The notes under the pieces: model-generated
The model's input: the letters and a program-made list of their open reading frames with translations, nothing else
What the model was told of the DNA's origin: nothing
The model's database searches: none
From: Yinghuangia elevatio
Lineage (GTDB): Bacteria; Actinomycetota; Actinomycetes; Streptomycetales; Streptomycetaceae
NCBI RefSeq assembly: GCF_040649515.1
Contig: NZ_JBEZFP010000003.1
Span: 1 to 64,000 of the forward strand
Direction of reading: 5' to 3'
DNA: 64,000 nucleotides
Shown here: positions 1-9,562 of the stretch, piece by piece
Layout: every line of letters begins with the position of its first letter
Position numbering within the stretch: position 1 is the stretch's first letter
Program-made: the position numbers and the translations under genes

Positions 1-232
1 CGGCCAAACCCAGGCCGAGCTGCGGCCCGCGCCTTGCGAGCGCACGCACCACGGCCCGCGGGCTAACCGACGCGAATTTGAAGACACTCCCTAGGACCAG
101 ACGGCCGCCGGGAGAACTGATTTTCGACTCGACCTCCCAGGGACGCCGAAATGCGCGTTTTGGTGGGGATCGTGTAGTGGGGTGATACTGACGCGGTTCC
201 CCCGATGTCCCAGCACCAGGACCTGCGCGCCC

Positions 233-1780
233 ATGAGTACCACCCCACCCGTGTCACCGGCCCCCGGCAGCAACGGCCCCGAGCGTGCCGCAGGCCGGGC
301 AGGCGGCTCGGTCGGGCGGCTCGGGCAGGTCGGCAGGGGTGGGGCCGGTGGATCGGGCGCCGCGGCGGTCGGCTCGGGTGGACCGGGTGAACGCAAGGCG
401 GGCGAGGCGGTGGGCCGCGACGGGGACGAGCATCTGGGGCACGGCCTCAAGCCGCGCCACCTCACGATGCTCGCGCTGGGCGGGGCGGTCGGCGCCGGGC
501 TGTTCGTGGGCACCGGGCAGGGCATCCGGACCGCCGGGCCCGCGATCCTGATCTCGTACGCCCTCGCTTCCCTGCTCGTCGTGCTGGTCATGCGCATGCT
601 CGGCGAGATGTCGGCGGCGTCGCCGCGCAGCGGGTCGTTCTCGGTCTACGCCGAGCGCGCGTTCGGCCGCTGGGCGGGCTTCACCGTCGGCTGGCTCTAC
701 TGGTGGATGCTGACCGTCGTGCTCGCCGTCGAATCCGCGGGAGCCGCGCGGATCGCGCACGGCTGGTGGCCGGACATACCGCAGTGGGTGTTCGCGCTCG
801 CGATCATGGTGTTCTTCTCCGGCGCCAACCTGCTGTCGGTCAAGGTCTTCGGCGAGTCCGAGTTCTGGTTCGCGGGCGTCAAGGTCTTCGCGATCGTGGC
901 GTTCCTGGTGCTCGGCACCCTGGCGATCCTCGGTTGGCTGCCGGACAACGACGCGCCCGGGCTCGGCAACCTCACCGGGCAGGGCGGATTCCTGCCGAAC
1001 GGCTGGTCGGGTGTGGTCACCGGCCTACTGGCGGTGGTCTTCGCGTTCGGCGGCCTGGAGGTCGCCACCATCGCCGCCGCCGAGTCCGACGACCCGGCGC
1101 GGTCGGTGGCCCGGGCGGTACGCACGATCGTGTGGCGCATCGTGCTCTTCTACATCGGCTCGGTGCTCGTCATCGTGACGCTGCTGCCGTGGGACTCGGA
1201 CGCGGTCGGATCCGGGCCGTACGCGGCGGTGCTGGACCGCATCGGCATCCCCGGCACGGCCACCCTCATGGACGTCGTCGTCTTCGTCGCGCTGCTGTCC
1301 GCGCTCAACACGATGCTGTACGGCGCGTCCCGCATGGTCTACTCGCTCGCCGAACGCGGCGAGGGGCCGCGAGCCCTGCTGGCCGTCTCGCCCGGCGGCG
1401 TACCGCGCCGGGCCGTCCTGGCGTCGTCGGCCTTCGGGTTCTTCGCGGTGCTGCTCAACGTGTGGTGGCCCGAGCAGGTGTTCAAGCACATGCTGAACTC
1501 GGTCGGCGCCATGTTGCTGTTCGTGTGGTTCGCGGTCGCCGCCTCGCAGTTGGTGCTGCGGCGGCGGTACGAGCGCGAGGCGCCGGAGAAGCTGGTCGTG
1601 CGGATGTGGCTGTACCCGTACCTGACTTGGGCGTCGCTCGCCGCGATGGTCGCCGTGGTCGCGCTGATGGTCTTCGGCCAGAGCGACGACGCACGTACCC
1701 AACTCGCGTCGTCCTCCGCGGTGGTCGCGGTGATCCTGGCCATCGGCCTGCTGCGCGAGCGGAAGTCCGTCCGGGGCTGA
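233..1780 (+). CDS. APC-family amino acid permease
   Basis: A 12-helix inner-membrane amino-acid transporter of the AAT branch of the APC superfamily (GabP/AnsP/ProY-like), expected to import an amino acid by proton symport. The glycine-rich first-helix signature GAVGAGLFVGTG is at about residues 84-95, preceded by HGLKPRHLTML, and hydrophobic helices follow to the C-terminus. The ATG at 233 (515 aa) is preferred over an in-frame GTG at 182. Even so, about 70 residues of Gly/Ala/Arg-rich low-complexity sequence precede the first helix, unusually long for the family. It stands alone, and its 3' end faces the hydrolase gene only 17 nt away. The substrate cannot be read from the sequence. Confidence 0.88.
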   Translation: MSTTPPVSPAPGSNGPERAAGRAGGSVGRLGQVGRGGAGGSGAAAVGSGGPGERKAGEAVGRDGDEHLGHGLKPRHLTMLALGGAVGAGLFVGTGQGIRTAGPAILISYALASLLVVLVMRMLGEMSAASPRSGSFSVYAERAFGRWAGFTVGWLYWWMLTVVLAVESAGAARIAHGWWPDIPQWVFALAIMVFFSGANLLSVKVFGESEFWFAGVKVFAIVAFLVLGTLAILGWLPDNDAPGLGNLTGQGGFLPNGWSGVVTGLLAVVFAFGGLEVATIAAAESDDPARSVARAVRTIVWRIVLFYIGSVLVIVTLLPWDSDAVGSGPYAAVLDRIGIPGTATLMDVVVFVALLSALNTMLYGASRMVYSLAERGEGPRALLAVSPGGVPRRAVLASSAFGFFAVLLNVWWPEQVFKHMLNSVGAMLLFVWFAVAASQLVLRRRYEREAPEKLVVRMWLYPYLTWASLAAMVAVVALMVFGQSDDARTQLASSSAVVAVILAIGLLRERKSVRG

Positions 1781-1797
1781 GTCGTGTCTGCCTGGTC

Positions 1798-3417
1798 TCA
1801 GGGCCGCAGCCACTCCAGGAGTTTGGCGCGGGTCTGCGACTCGCCGAACAACGAGCTGTGCCACACCGCTCGGTCCGCGGTGAAGTGCAGTGTGCGCTCG
1901 TCGGGGATCGGGAACCCGGAGGCGGACGCGCCCGGGGGCAGATCGCGCAGGCACACGCCGTGCGTGGGGACGACCAGGTCGTTCGCCTCGGGGAACACCG
2001 AGTCCATGAGGAGATCACCGGCACGCAGCTTCAGCGCGAGGCCGTCCGCGGGCTCGAAGTCGGCGTGGATGCCGTAGAACTCCGTGCCCCCGCAGTCGGA
2101 CGCGGCGAGCGCCTCGAGAACGGGGCTGCCGGGGCACATGGCGCACAGCCCGTCGAGGTCCGTCAGCGCCGCGTGCCCGAGGATCTGCACGGCGGTCATC
2201 AGGCCGGCCAGGGTGTCGCCGACGATCTCGGCCGGACCCGGCAGCAGGGTCAGCAGGTTGGTCTGGCGGTCGATGAACTTGACCACGTGCTCGGGATCGG
2301 CGAGCGGCGTACCGCGGTTCGGGGTGGCCGCGAACACGACTCGCCGCACGCGGTACTTGGCGTCCGGCGCGCCCTGGCGGCGGACCAGTTCGCGGGCGAC
2401 CAGGCCGCCTCTGCTGTGCGCGACGATGTCGACGTCGAGCGGGCCCGGTGCCAGGGTCATGCGGTGCAGCGCGTCGATGTTGGCCTCGACGGAGACCGAG
2501 ACGGTGGGGTGGTCGAAGGCGATGACGCGGCCGCCGTACGCCGCGTGCAGCGCCGCGACCGTGGCGGCGTCCAGCTCGCCGAACCCGCCGTGGCTGGTCG
2601 AGAAGGTGCCGTGCACGAGGAGAAGTACGCGGCCTTCGGTGAGGCGCGCCCACTGCTCGGCGGTCTCGATGCGGGAGTCGGGCGCGTAGGGCAGGGCGTA
2701 GTTGTCCGGCGTGAACGTCCGCACGCCGTAAGGGCGCGTCTTGATCTCGTGCTGCTGGGCGAGGTTGTCGACGATCGGGTCGAGCACGCGGTCCACGATC
2801 GGGTAGACGAACACGACGAGTTCGTGCACGACCTTGCGGACGATCGTGCCGATGATGCCCTCGTCGAGGTTCGGCCCGTCGGGAGGCGGCGGGGCCTCGG
2901 TGGTGTCGAGGGCTGTGGCCGGTACGGCGAACCGCGTTGTCCCGGCAGCGGGTTCGCCGGTTGCCCCGGGGGCCGGGTCGGCTCCGGGAGCGGCGGCGCT
3001 CTGCGGCCATGCCCAGTGCCACAGTCCCGCGGCGTCCTGGTAGCGCAGCACCTGGGCGGTGCCGGGTGCGGAGGGCGGGACGTCCAGGATGAGGTCCGAG
3101 GCGGGTGCGGGCGACAACGATTCGAGGCCCGGCGGCGGCGCCTGCGCGGGCAGTACGCCGTCCGGTCCGGTCGGCGCGGGGCCGGAAACGGGCGCCCCCT
3201 CGGCGGGCGCGGCCGTCGTGCTGACCACGAGTGTGCGCTCCGCCGTCATCCCGCTCGCCGCCAGCGCCGCGCGGACCGGGTCGACGGCGACCGCCAACCC
3301 CTCGTCGGCGAAAGGTCGTTCCGGTACCACGTCGACGCCGATCAGAAGCCCGGGGGCGGTGAGCGCCACCCCGTCGCCGAGGTCGACGTGGCCCTGTCCG
3401 CCGAATGTCCCTGCCAT
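1798..3417 (-). CDS. alpha/beta hydrolase (lipase/PGAP1-like)
   Basis: Predicted serine esterase or lipase-like hydrolase of 539 aa. The visible motifs are the oxyanion-side VHGTFS at about residue 267 and the nucleophile elbow VAHSRGGLVA at about residue 334, with Ser as nucleophile. About 250 residues of non-catalytic, Ala/Pro-rich sequence precede the hydrolase domain. I see no signal peptide. The frame is open to 3588, but the ATG at 3417 follows a GGGGGGAA Shine-Dalgarno, whereas the longer version would overlap the upstream MMPL gene by 43 bp, so 3417 is chosen. It lies downstream of the MMPL exporter on the same strand and may be co-transcribed. The substrate is unknown. Confidence 0.8.
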   Translation of the reverse strand: MAGTFGGQGHVDLGDGVALTAPGLLIGVDVVPERPFADEGLAVAVDPVRAALAASGMTAERTLVVSTTAAPAEGAPVSGPAPTGPDGVLPAQAPPPGLESLSPAPASDLILDVPPSAPGTAQVLRYQDAAGLWHWAWPQSAAAPGADPAPGATGEPAAGTTRFAVPATALDTTEAPPPPDGPNLDEGIIGTIVRKVVHELVVFVYPIVDRVLDPIVDNLAQQHEIKTRPYGVRTFTPDNYALPYAPDSRIETAEQWARLTEGRVLLLVHGTFSTSHGGFGELDAATVAALHAAYGGRVIAFDHPTVSVSVEANIDALHRMTLAPGPLDVDIVAHSRGGLVARELVRRQGAPDAKYRVRRVVFAATPNRGTPLADPEHVVKFIDRQTNLLTLLPGPAEIVGDTLAGLMTAVQILGHAALTDLDGLCAMCPGSPVLEALAASDCGGTEFYGIHADFEPADGLALKLRAGDLLMDSVFPEANDLVVPTHGVCLRDLPPGASASGFPIPDERTLHFTADRAVWHSSLFGESQTRAKLLEWLRP

Positions 3418-3545
3418 GGCGATTCCCCCCGGAATGCCGAATGACCCCCGCGCCGCAATCGCGTCGCTGTGCACGACGATACTGCCGGAAGCCCCCGTTC
3501 CGAGGGCCGTACGGCCAAGCCCGCGGCCCGCCGCCGCCGTCGCGA

Positions 3546-5756
3546 TCAGCCGCCCGGCGTACGCGAACCGGCCGGGTCGGACGACCATTCCGCGGCCAGG
3601 CGCTCTTCGAGGTGCTTGCCCTCGATGTCGGGGTCAGGCACGTACTTCGCGAACCACTGCGGGTGGTACCAGAGTTTGCCGCGCACGATGGCCATGACCG
3701 CCGGGACGAGGGTCAGGCGTACCACGAACGCGTCCAGGAACACGCCGGCCGCGAAGCTGAAGCCGAGGGCCTTGATCGTCGGGTCGTCCGTGAACATGAA
3801 GGCGACGAAGATCGAGAACATGATCAGCGCCGCGGCGGTGACCACGCGGGCGGACTGCGCGGTTCCGCGTTCGACCGCACCGCGCGCGTCGCCGGTCTCC
3901 GAGTGGTCCTCCTTGATGCGGGAGACCACGAACACCTCGTAGTCGCTGGACAGTCCGAAGATGATGGCCAGCATGATGATCGGCAGGAAGCTGATCGTCT
4001 CGGTCGGCGTGATGCCGAAGATGTGCTCGCCCCAACCCCACTGGAACAGCGCCACCTGGGCGCCGAACGCGGCCGCCACGGAGAGCAGGAAGCCGAGGAT
4101 CGACTTGATCGGCACCAGGATCGTCCGGAACGCCAGCGTCAGCAGGACGAACGCGAGGCCGACCACCACCGCGAGGAACACCGGGAGCGCGTCAGCGAGT
4201 TTCTGCGAGACGTCGACGTTGGACGCGGTGGTGCCGCCGACCGTGACCGGTACTCCCCCGACCGCCGCCTCGACCGTGGCGCGGTTGTCGCGGATGCGGT
4301 GCACCAGGTCGGCCGTCTCCTCGTCGTTCGGCGCCGTGGTGGGGATGACCCGGACGACCGCGACCTGGTCGTTCACCGCCAGCGGCGCGGCCGACGCGAC
4401 GCCCGGCTGCTGGTCGAGCGCGACGGCGAGCTGCTGGACCGAGTCCTGCGAGACCGCACCGTCCGCGACGACCAGGAGCGGACCGTTGAAGCCGGGCCCG
4501 AAGTTGTCCTCGACCAGGTCGTACGCCTTGCGCTCGGTCGTCGACGTGGGCTGCGACCCGGAGGTCGGCAGCCCCAGTTGGATGTCGAGCGCGGGGATCG
4601 CGAGCACCACCAGCAGGGCGACGCCCGCGAAGAGCACCGGGATCCGGAAGTGCACGACGAAGCGCGCCCACTTGGCGCCGAACGTCCGCGCCGGCTCCGT
4701 GGCGGCGGTCTTCGCGACCGTCTCGTGGTGACCGGGGCGCAGGCGCGTACTGACGAACCGGATCAGCGTCGGTCCGGCGAAGCCGGCCAGCGCCGGGAGC
4801 AGGGTGAGGGCGATGAGCAGCGCGATCGTCACCGCCGCGGCGGCGCACAACCCCATGACGGTCAGGAAGGGGATGCCGACGACGGCCAGTCCGCACAGCG
4901 CGATGACGACGGTGAGCGCGGCGAACACCACCGAACTGCCGGACGTGCCGAGCGCGAGGGCCACGGAGTCCTCGGTGGGTGTGCCGCGCAGCAGTTGGTT
5001 GCGGTGCCGGTAGAGGATGAACAGGCCGTAGTCGATGCCGCAGGACAGCCCGAGCATGATCGCGACGGTGGTCGACGCGGAGGCGACGTCCACGACGGCC
5101 GCGACCGCCGTGACGCCCATCAGCGAGATGACCACGCCGATGACCGCGGTGGCGATCGGCATTCCGGCCGCGACCAGCGCGCCGAAGGTCACCAGCAGGA
5201 TCACCAGGGCGACCGCGATGCCGACCAGTTCCGGGGTCTCGGAGACCTCGATGCGCCAGCCGGGGTAGACGCTGCCGGTGTACTCGACCTGGACCCCCGC
5301 GTCGCGTACCGGCTGCATCGCCTTGACCAGGTCGTCGATGCTGGAGTCCTTCACCCCGGCGGGGTCCTCGGAGTACTGCACGAAGCTCTGCGCGACGCGG
5401 CCGTCGGGCGCCACGCTCTGGGAGGCGTCGGACACCGAGACGACCTGGGGCACCGACTTGGCCTGCGTCAGCGCCGACTGGATCGCGGACTGGTACGCGG
5501 GCTCGGTGATGCTGCCGCCGCCGGGCGCCGCGAACACGATCTGCGTCTGCGCGCCGGCCAGGGCGGGGAGCTTCTGCTCCAGCAGATCGGTCGTCTGCTG
5601 CGACTCGGTGCCCGGGATGGTGAACTCGTCGTTCGTCTGGCCGCCGCTCGCCGTCGCGGTGACGATCGCGGCCACCAGGACCACGAGCCAGAACGCGAGC
5701 ACCCAGCGACGGCGCCGGAACGCCCAGCGGCCGAGCCGGAACAGGTAGGTGGACAC
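3546..5756 (-). CDS. MMPL/RND-family transporter
   Basis: A 736-aa membrane protein of the MMPL branch of the RND superfamily, which moves lipids or hydrophobic compounds outward using the proton gradient. Two MMPL modules are visible, each with one helix, a large extracytoplasmic loop and about five helices. The first is near residues 1-330 and the second near 370-710, with the repeat-characteristic stretches GLSCGIDYGLFILYRHR and IIFGLSSDYEVFVVSRIKED. These Asp/Tyr-containing helices carry the proton-relay residues of the family. The GTG start at 5756 follows GGAGGAACCAGC. It probably leads an operon with the alpha/beta hydrolase. Its cargo is not predictable. Confidence 0.92.
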   Translation of the reverse strand: MSTYLFRLGRWAFRRRRWVLAFWLVVLVAAIVTATASGGQTNDEFTIPGTESQQTTDLLEQKLPALAGAQTQIVFAAPGGGSITEPAYQSAIQSALTQAKSVPQVVSVSDASQSVAPDGRVAQSFVQYSEDPAGVKDSSIDDLVKAMQPVRDAGVQVEYTGSVYPGWRIEVSETPELVGIAVALVILLVTFGALVAAGMPIATAVIGVVISLMGVTAVAAVVDVASASTTVAIMLGLSCGIDYGLFILYRHRNQLLRGTPTEDSVALALGTSGSSVVFAALTVVIALCGLAVVGIPFLTVMGLCAAAAVTIALLIALTLLPALAGFAGPTLIRFVSTRLRPGHHETVAKTAATEPARTFGAKWARFVVHFRIPVLFAGVALLVVLAIPALDIQLGLPTSGSQPTSTTERKAYDLVEDNFGPGFNGPLLVVADGAVSQDSVQQLAVALDQQPGVASAAPLAVNDQVAVVRVIPTTAPNDEETADLVHRIRDNRATVEAAVGGVPVTVGGTTASNVDVSQKLADALPVFLAVVVGLAFVLLTLAFRTILVPIKSILGFLLSVAAAFGAQVALFQWGWGEHIFGITPTETISFLPIIMLAIIFGLSSDYEVFVVSRIKEDHSETGDARGAVERGTAQSARVVTAAALIMFSIFVAFMFTDDPTIKALGFSFAAGVFLDAFVVRLTLVPAVMAIVRGKLWYHPQWFAKYVPDPDIEGKHLEERLAAEWSSDPAGSRTPGG

Positions 5757-5958
5757 GCTGGTTCCTCCGACGCCGACTCCCGCTCCGGCGTGCGCGCCGG
5801 GCGGCCTGTGCCGCGGCCCCGCACCCCGGCTGCCGGCGTGCGGCCCCTGGCCGAAACATGATGATTGTCGGCATATCGGAACGCGGTCCTCGGAACGCCT
5901 CGCCGCGAAGGGCCGCGCATACGCTCACTTGGCCGAACCGCGGGCCGGGATCGACGAG

Positions 5959-6007
5959 CAACGGGCGACGGGCGACGCGCAACAGGCGACACGCAACGCG
6001 CAACGGG
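5959..6007. repeat. 7 x 7-bp degenerate tandem repeat
   Basis: Seven consecutive 7-mers of the form CRACRSG: caacggg, cgacggg, cgacgcg, caacagg, cgacacg, caacgcg, caacggg. They lie in the 298-bp gap between the MMPL gene start and the end of the MFS gene. The rest of that gap shows no gene; the MMPL promoter must lie in it. Confidence 0.8.
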
Positions 6008-6054
6008 CCCGGTCGACCGGGCAGCCCAGGCGGCGTTCCGCGGGTGACCGGTGC

Positions 6055-7539
6055 CTACGAGGCGGCGTCCACGGGCGCCGCGCGACCGGGCACGGTGTCC
6101 TTTTGCCGGCCCGGGGCCAGCAGTGATATCGCCGTGGCCAGCGTCCCCGCACCGACCGCGATGCCGCACGCGACGGCGAACTGGGTCGGGCCGGGGATGC
6201 CGTGGGACCCCGTCGCGAGAACGGTGGCGGCCTGCTGCGCGCCGAGTGTCATGCCGATGTTGCGGGCGACGGTGTTCGCGCCGGTCGCGGCGGCGGTCTG
6301 GGTCGGCGGCACGGCCGCCACGACGACGTTGGCCAGTGCGGTCTGGAGCAGCCCGACGCCGAAACCGACCACGGCGCTGGCGACCAGGGCCTGCCATACC
6401 GCGGCGTGCCACAGGCCGAGCATGCCCATGCCGCCGGCGGCGAGCGCGGTGCCGCCCGCGAGGACGAGCCGCGAGCCGTACCGTGCTCCGACGCGGCCGC
6501 CGACGACTCCCGCGACCAGAATCGTGAACGACTGCGGCAGGATGAACAGCCCCGCCTTGGTGGCGCTGAGCCCCATGCCGAACCTGGTGGACTCCGGCAG
6601 CGCGGCCAACTGCGGCAGCAGGAACATGCTCGTCGACATCGTGACGCCGGAGAGCACGGCCGCGGCGTTCGCCGTCCAGACGGCACGCAGCCGCATAGTG
6701 CCGAGGTCGATCAGCGGGGCCGGGCTGCGCCCGGCGGCCGCCGCCCAGCACAGCCCGAACACCACGGACGCGGCAAGCAGCCCCGACACCCCGGCCGATC
6801 CCCAGCCCCACTGCCCGGCCTTGGTGAGCGCGAGCAGCAGGCTCACCAGGGTGCCGGAGAGCAGGACCGCGCCGATCCAGTCCACCGGCCCGGGTTCCCC
6901 CGGCGCCGACCGCGGGACCCATGCCACCGCGGCGGCCAGGGCGGCGACGATCAGCACCAGCGGGAACCAGAAGAGCCAGTGGTACGACATGTGCGTCACG
7001 ATCGGGCCGGCCGCCACGATGCCCACGCCGCCGCCGACGCCGGTGAGTGCGGACAGCAGCCCGATCGTCGCCGCCACTTTCGCGGACGGGAACGCGTCGC
7101 GCACGATCGCGAAGGACAGCGGGAACACCGCGCCGCCGAGTCCCGCGATGACCCGGCCGACCACGAGAGTGGGCAGCGTCGTCGCCAGCCCGCACAGCGC
7201 GGTCCCGGCGGCGAGCAGCCCCAGCACGGCCAGCAGTACGCGGCGGTGCCCGAACATGTCGCCGAGGCGTCCGGCGAGCGGCGTGGCGACCGCAGCGGAC
7301 AGGATGAAGGAGTTCATCATCCAGGCGAGTTCGCTGGTGTCCGCGTGCAGCTCGCGCTGGAGGGTCGGCACCGCGGGGCCGACCATCGCCTGGAGCTGCG
7401 AGTAGGCCATGGTGGCCAGGACGAGCGCCGCGAGCAGCCGCGGATCGGCGCGTTCGCGGGTCTTCTGTGCGCGGCCCGCGGCGGCATGCGCCGCACCCGC
7501 CCCCGCACCTGCTCCGGATCCCGCAGACCGCCGTGGCAC
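6055..7539 (-). CDS. MFS drug-resistance transporter (DHA2-like)
   Basis: A 494-aa major-facilitator exporter related to the 14-helix DHA2 group. The loop-2/3 motif A reads GRLGDMFGHRRV, and VVGRVIAGLGGAVFPL in helix 4 matches the family's motif B region. About 14 hydrophobic segments can be traced, and the last residues are hydrophilic. I place the start at the GTG at 7539, preceded by GAGGGAGCGG about 10 nt upstream. An in-frame ATG at 7587 would add an Arg/Gly-rich tail. It is a likely proton-driven efflux pump for small molecules. An 8-bp inverted repeat (7576-7583 with 7609-7616) just upstream could be its operator. Confidence 0.88.
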   Translation of the reverse strand: MPRRSAGSGAGAGAGAAHAAAGRAQKTRERADPRLLAALVLATMAYSQLQAMVGPAVPTLQRELHADTSELAWMMNSFILSAAVATPLAGRLGDMFGHRRVLLAVLGLLAAGTALCGLATTLPTLVVGRVIAGLGGAVFPLSFAIVRDAFPSAKVAATIGLLSALTGVGGGVGIVAAGPIVTHMSYHWLFWFPLVLIVAALAAAVAWVPRSAPGEPGPVDWIGAVLLSGTLVSLLLALTKAGQWGWGSAGVSGLLAASVVFGLCWAAAAGRSPAPLIDLGTMRLRAVWTANAAAVLSGVTMSTSMFLLPQLAALPESTRFGMGLSATKAGLFILPQSFTILVAGVVGGRVGARYGSRLVLAGGTALAAGGMGMLGLWHAAVWQALVASAVVGFGVGLLQTALANVVVAAVPPTQTAAATGANTVARNIGMTLGAQQAATVLATGSHGIPGPTQFAVACGIAVGAGTLATAISLLAPGRQKDTVPGRAAPVDAAS

Positions 7540-7575
7540 GTTGTGTCCCGCTCCCTCGGCACGCGGCAGCCGCGC

Positions 7576-7616
7576 CCCACCTGACACCCCGTCAGTTGCC
7601 GATTCTGGCAGGTGGG
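7576..7616. promoter_or_regulatory. Inverted repeat upstream of the MFS gene
   Basis: CCCACCTG at 7576-7583 is mirrored by CAGGTGGG at 7609-7616. It lies between the end of the SDR-like gene and the start of the MFS gene, both on the minus strand. It could be a terminator for the former or an operator for the latter; the 25-nt spacer favours protein binding over a tight hairpin. Confidence 0.4.
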
Positions 7617-7649
7617 CGTGTGGTTTGTCCGCACTTCCCGAGCACTAAA

Positions 7650-8468
7650 TCATCGGCTGTTGACAGAACGGTCGGCGAGGCGGGCCCGCATGAAGGGCAC
7701 GGGGGTCCGGCCGACGATGAGAGTGCCGTGCGGCAGGCGGGTGCCGGCGGGAGGACCGGCGGCCGGGAGGACGGCGGACAAGGGCGCCGCGGCGTGGATG
7801 CCGACGGGGCCGGCGCCGTCCGGCAGGGTGGCGACACGCAGGATGTCCTCGACCGGGTCGTCAGGGCCGGGGGCGACCGCGTTGACGAGTACGCCGCGAT
7901 GCGGACCGGCCGCGACGGCGCGGGCGAACGCGCGTACCGCCGCGACCTGGGCGACGCGCGACGCGACCTCGATCCACGCGGGCCAGCCCTGGTCGGCGGC
8001 GGTCCCGTCCTCGACGGCGGCGACGTACCCGTCCAGCACGCGCGCGAGCTGCGGCAGGTCGGCGTCGGGACCGTCGAACCGGTCGCGCAGGCCCTGCGGC
8101 AGGTGGTCGAGCGACCCGAGCGCGCCGCTCACCACGACGAAGCGCGCGCCGTCGCGCAGGACCGGCGAGAACGCGGCCATCAGGCGGTGCACGCCGTGGT
8201 TGTTCAGCTCGATGTAGTCGCGGACCTGGTCGGCCATCCGCAGTCCGGAAGCGACGGCGCCGGTCGTGTGCACGATCACGATGTCGACGCCTCCCCCGCC
8301 CGCGGCCGCCGCGGACGCGGCCAACGCCCGGGCGGCAGGGGCGTCGGGTAGCTGGTCGGCCGCGGCCTCGCGCACCACCGCCCCGGGCGCCAGACGACGT
8401 CGCAAGCCGCGTACGACGGCGCCGCCGATCCCCAGGTCCGCTCCGGTCACGACGGCGCTTGCGGGCAT
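7650..8468 (-). CDS. Carbonyl-reductase-like SDR protein lacking the catalytic Tyr/Lys
   Basis: A 272-aa Rossmann-fold protein of the short-chain dehydrogenase/reductase superfamily, closest by eye to the CBR1 group. VTGADLGIGGAVV near the N-terminus is the TGxxxGIG cofactor loop. The catalytic half is degenerate. Where CBR1-type enzymes have GWPxxAYxxxK this protein reads GWPAWIEVASR, so Tyr and Lys are replaced by Glu and Arg. The NNAG strand motif is replaced by VHTTGA. The ATG at 8468 follows AGGGAG, so the frame upstream to 8558 is not used. It is divergent from the LysR gene, about 200 bp away, and is the likely target of that regulator. It may bind NADP(H) without reducing anything. 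Confidence 0.75.
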   Translation of the reverse strand: MPASAVVTGADLGIGGAVVRGLRRRLAPGAVVREAAADQLPDAPAARALAASAAAAGGGGVDIVIVHTTGAVASGLRMADQVRDYIELNNHGVHRLMAAFSPVLRDGARFVVVSGALGSLDHLPQGLRDRFDGPDADLPQLARVLDGYVAAVEDGTAADQGWPAWIEVASRVAQVAAVRAFARAVAAGPHRGVLVNAVAPGPDDPVEDILRVATLPDGAGPVGIHAAAPLSAVLPAAGPPAGTRLPHGTLIVGRTPVPFMRARLADRSVNSR

Positions 8469-8668
8469 GGCTGACTCCCTGGGGATGTGCGACGTCGCGG
8501 ACGTCGGGACGTGGCGAGGTGCGGCGGCCGCGGCGATCGCGGCGAATGCGTGTGCCATCCAAGATGCGCGGACCGGAGCCCCGGAACAACGGCGAGGGTC
8601 GCAACCTTGGTTAACTCAGGGGTTACCGATCGCGATCCGAGGCGGTCGCGGAAGGCGGGACGGGGTAC

Positions 8669-9559
8669 GTGGAACTGCGCGACATCGAGATATTCCTGAC
8701 GCTCGCCGAAGAGCTGCACTTCGGTCGCACCGCGGACCGCCTGCTGGTCTCCCGGGCACGCGTCAGCCAGGCCGTCAAGCTCCAGGAACGCCGCATCGGG
8801 GCGCCGCTGTTCGAGCGTACGAGCCGCAACGTGACGCTCACGCCCATCGGCGCCCGGCTCCGCGACGACCTGGCGGAGGGCTACCGCCTCATCAACGAGG
8901 GCATTGCCCGGGCGAGTTCGGCGGCGAAGGGGCTGACCGGCGTCCTGCGCCTGGGCATCATGGACGCGATGCTGCACGAGATCCACGCGGTGACCGACCT
9001 GTTCCGCGAGCGCCATCCGGAGTGCCGCCTACAGATCCGCGAGGCGCAGATCGGCGACCCGTTCGGGCCGCTGCGCTCCGGGGCGGTCGATGTGCAGTTG
9101 GTCTGGCTGCCGGTGGAGGAACCGGATCTGACGGTGGGTCCGGTCGTGGTCACCGAACCGCTCGTCCTTGCCGTGTCGTCGCGCCACCACCTCGCCGGGC
9201 GCGACACCGTGTCGCTCGAAGACCTGGCCGAGGGGCCGGTGTTCCAGGCGGTGAGCAACATCCCGGCCTACTGGGAAGAGGCGATCAACCCGCGCGTGAC
9301 ACCGAGCGGCAAGCCGATCCCGCGCGGACCGGAGGTCGCCACGGTGCACGAGACCCTGGCCAACATCGCGGCGGGGCTGGGCATGTCGCCGGTGCCCGCG
9401 CACGCACCGAAGTACTTCGCGCGGGAGGACATCGCGTACATCCCGATCCACGACGCCGCGGAGCTGCGGTGGGCGCTGGTCTGGCGCAGTGCGGGCGAAA
9501 GCGCGCTGGTACGGGCGTTCGCACAGGCGGCCCGCGACGCGGGAACACGCCGCGTCTGA
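8669..9559 (+). CDS. LysR-family transcriptional regulator
   Basis: A 296-aa LysR-type regulator. The N-terminal winged helix-turn-helix is at residues 1-60 (ELRDIEIFLTLAEELHFGRTA, LLVSRARVSQAVKLQER, GAPLFERT). A type-2 periplasmic-binding-fold effector domain follows to about residue 290. The start is the GTG at 8669 behind a G-rich stretch. It is transcribed away from the SDR-like gene, the classical arrangement for a LysR protein controlling its divergent neighbour. Its 3' end meets the XRE gene with a 3-nt gap. The ligand is unknown. Confidence 0.9.
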   Translation: MELRDIEIFLTLAEELHFGRTADRLLVSRARVSQAVKLQERRIGAPLFERTSRNVTLTPIGARLRDDLAEGYRLINEGIARASSAAKGLTGVLRLGIMDAMLHEIHAVTDLFRERHPECRLQIREAQIGDPFGPLRSGAVDVQLVWLPVEEPDLTVGPVVVTEPLVLAVSSRHHLAGRDTVSLEDLAEGPVFQAVSNIPAYWEEAINPRVTPSGKPIPRGPEVATVHETLANIAAGLGMSPVPAHAPKYFAREDIAYIPIHDAAELRWALVWRSAGESALVRAFAQAARDAGTRRV

Positions 9560-9562
9560 GAG

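Noticed and set aside
1..232. A gene at the left edge of the window
   Set aside because: The short frames there have no ribosome-binding site or family signal; I see only the probable promoter region of the permease.
703..3444. A 913-codon plus-strand open frame spanning the permease and hydrolase genes
   Set aside because: It is a high-GC shadow: its product is Arg/Gly/Ala-rich without domains, and both real genes on it have family motifs.
3418..3588. N-terminal extension of the alpha/beta hydrolase
   Set aside because: It would overlap the MMPL gene, and a strong ribosome-binding site precedes the internal ATG at 3417.
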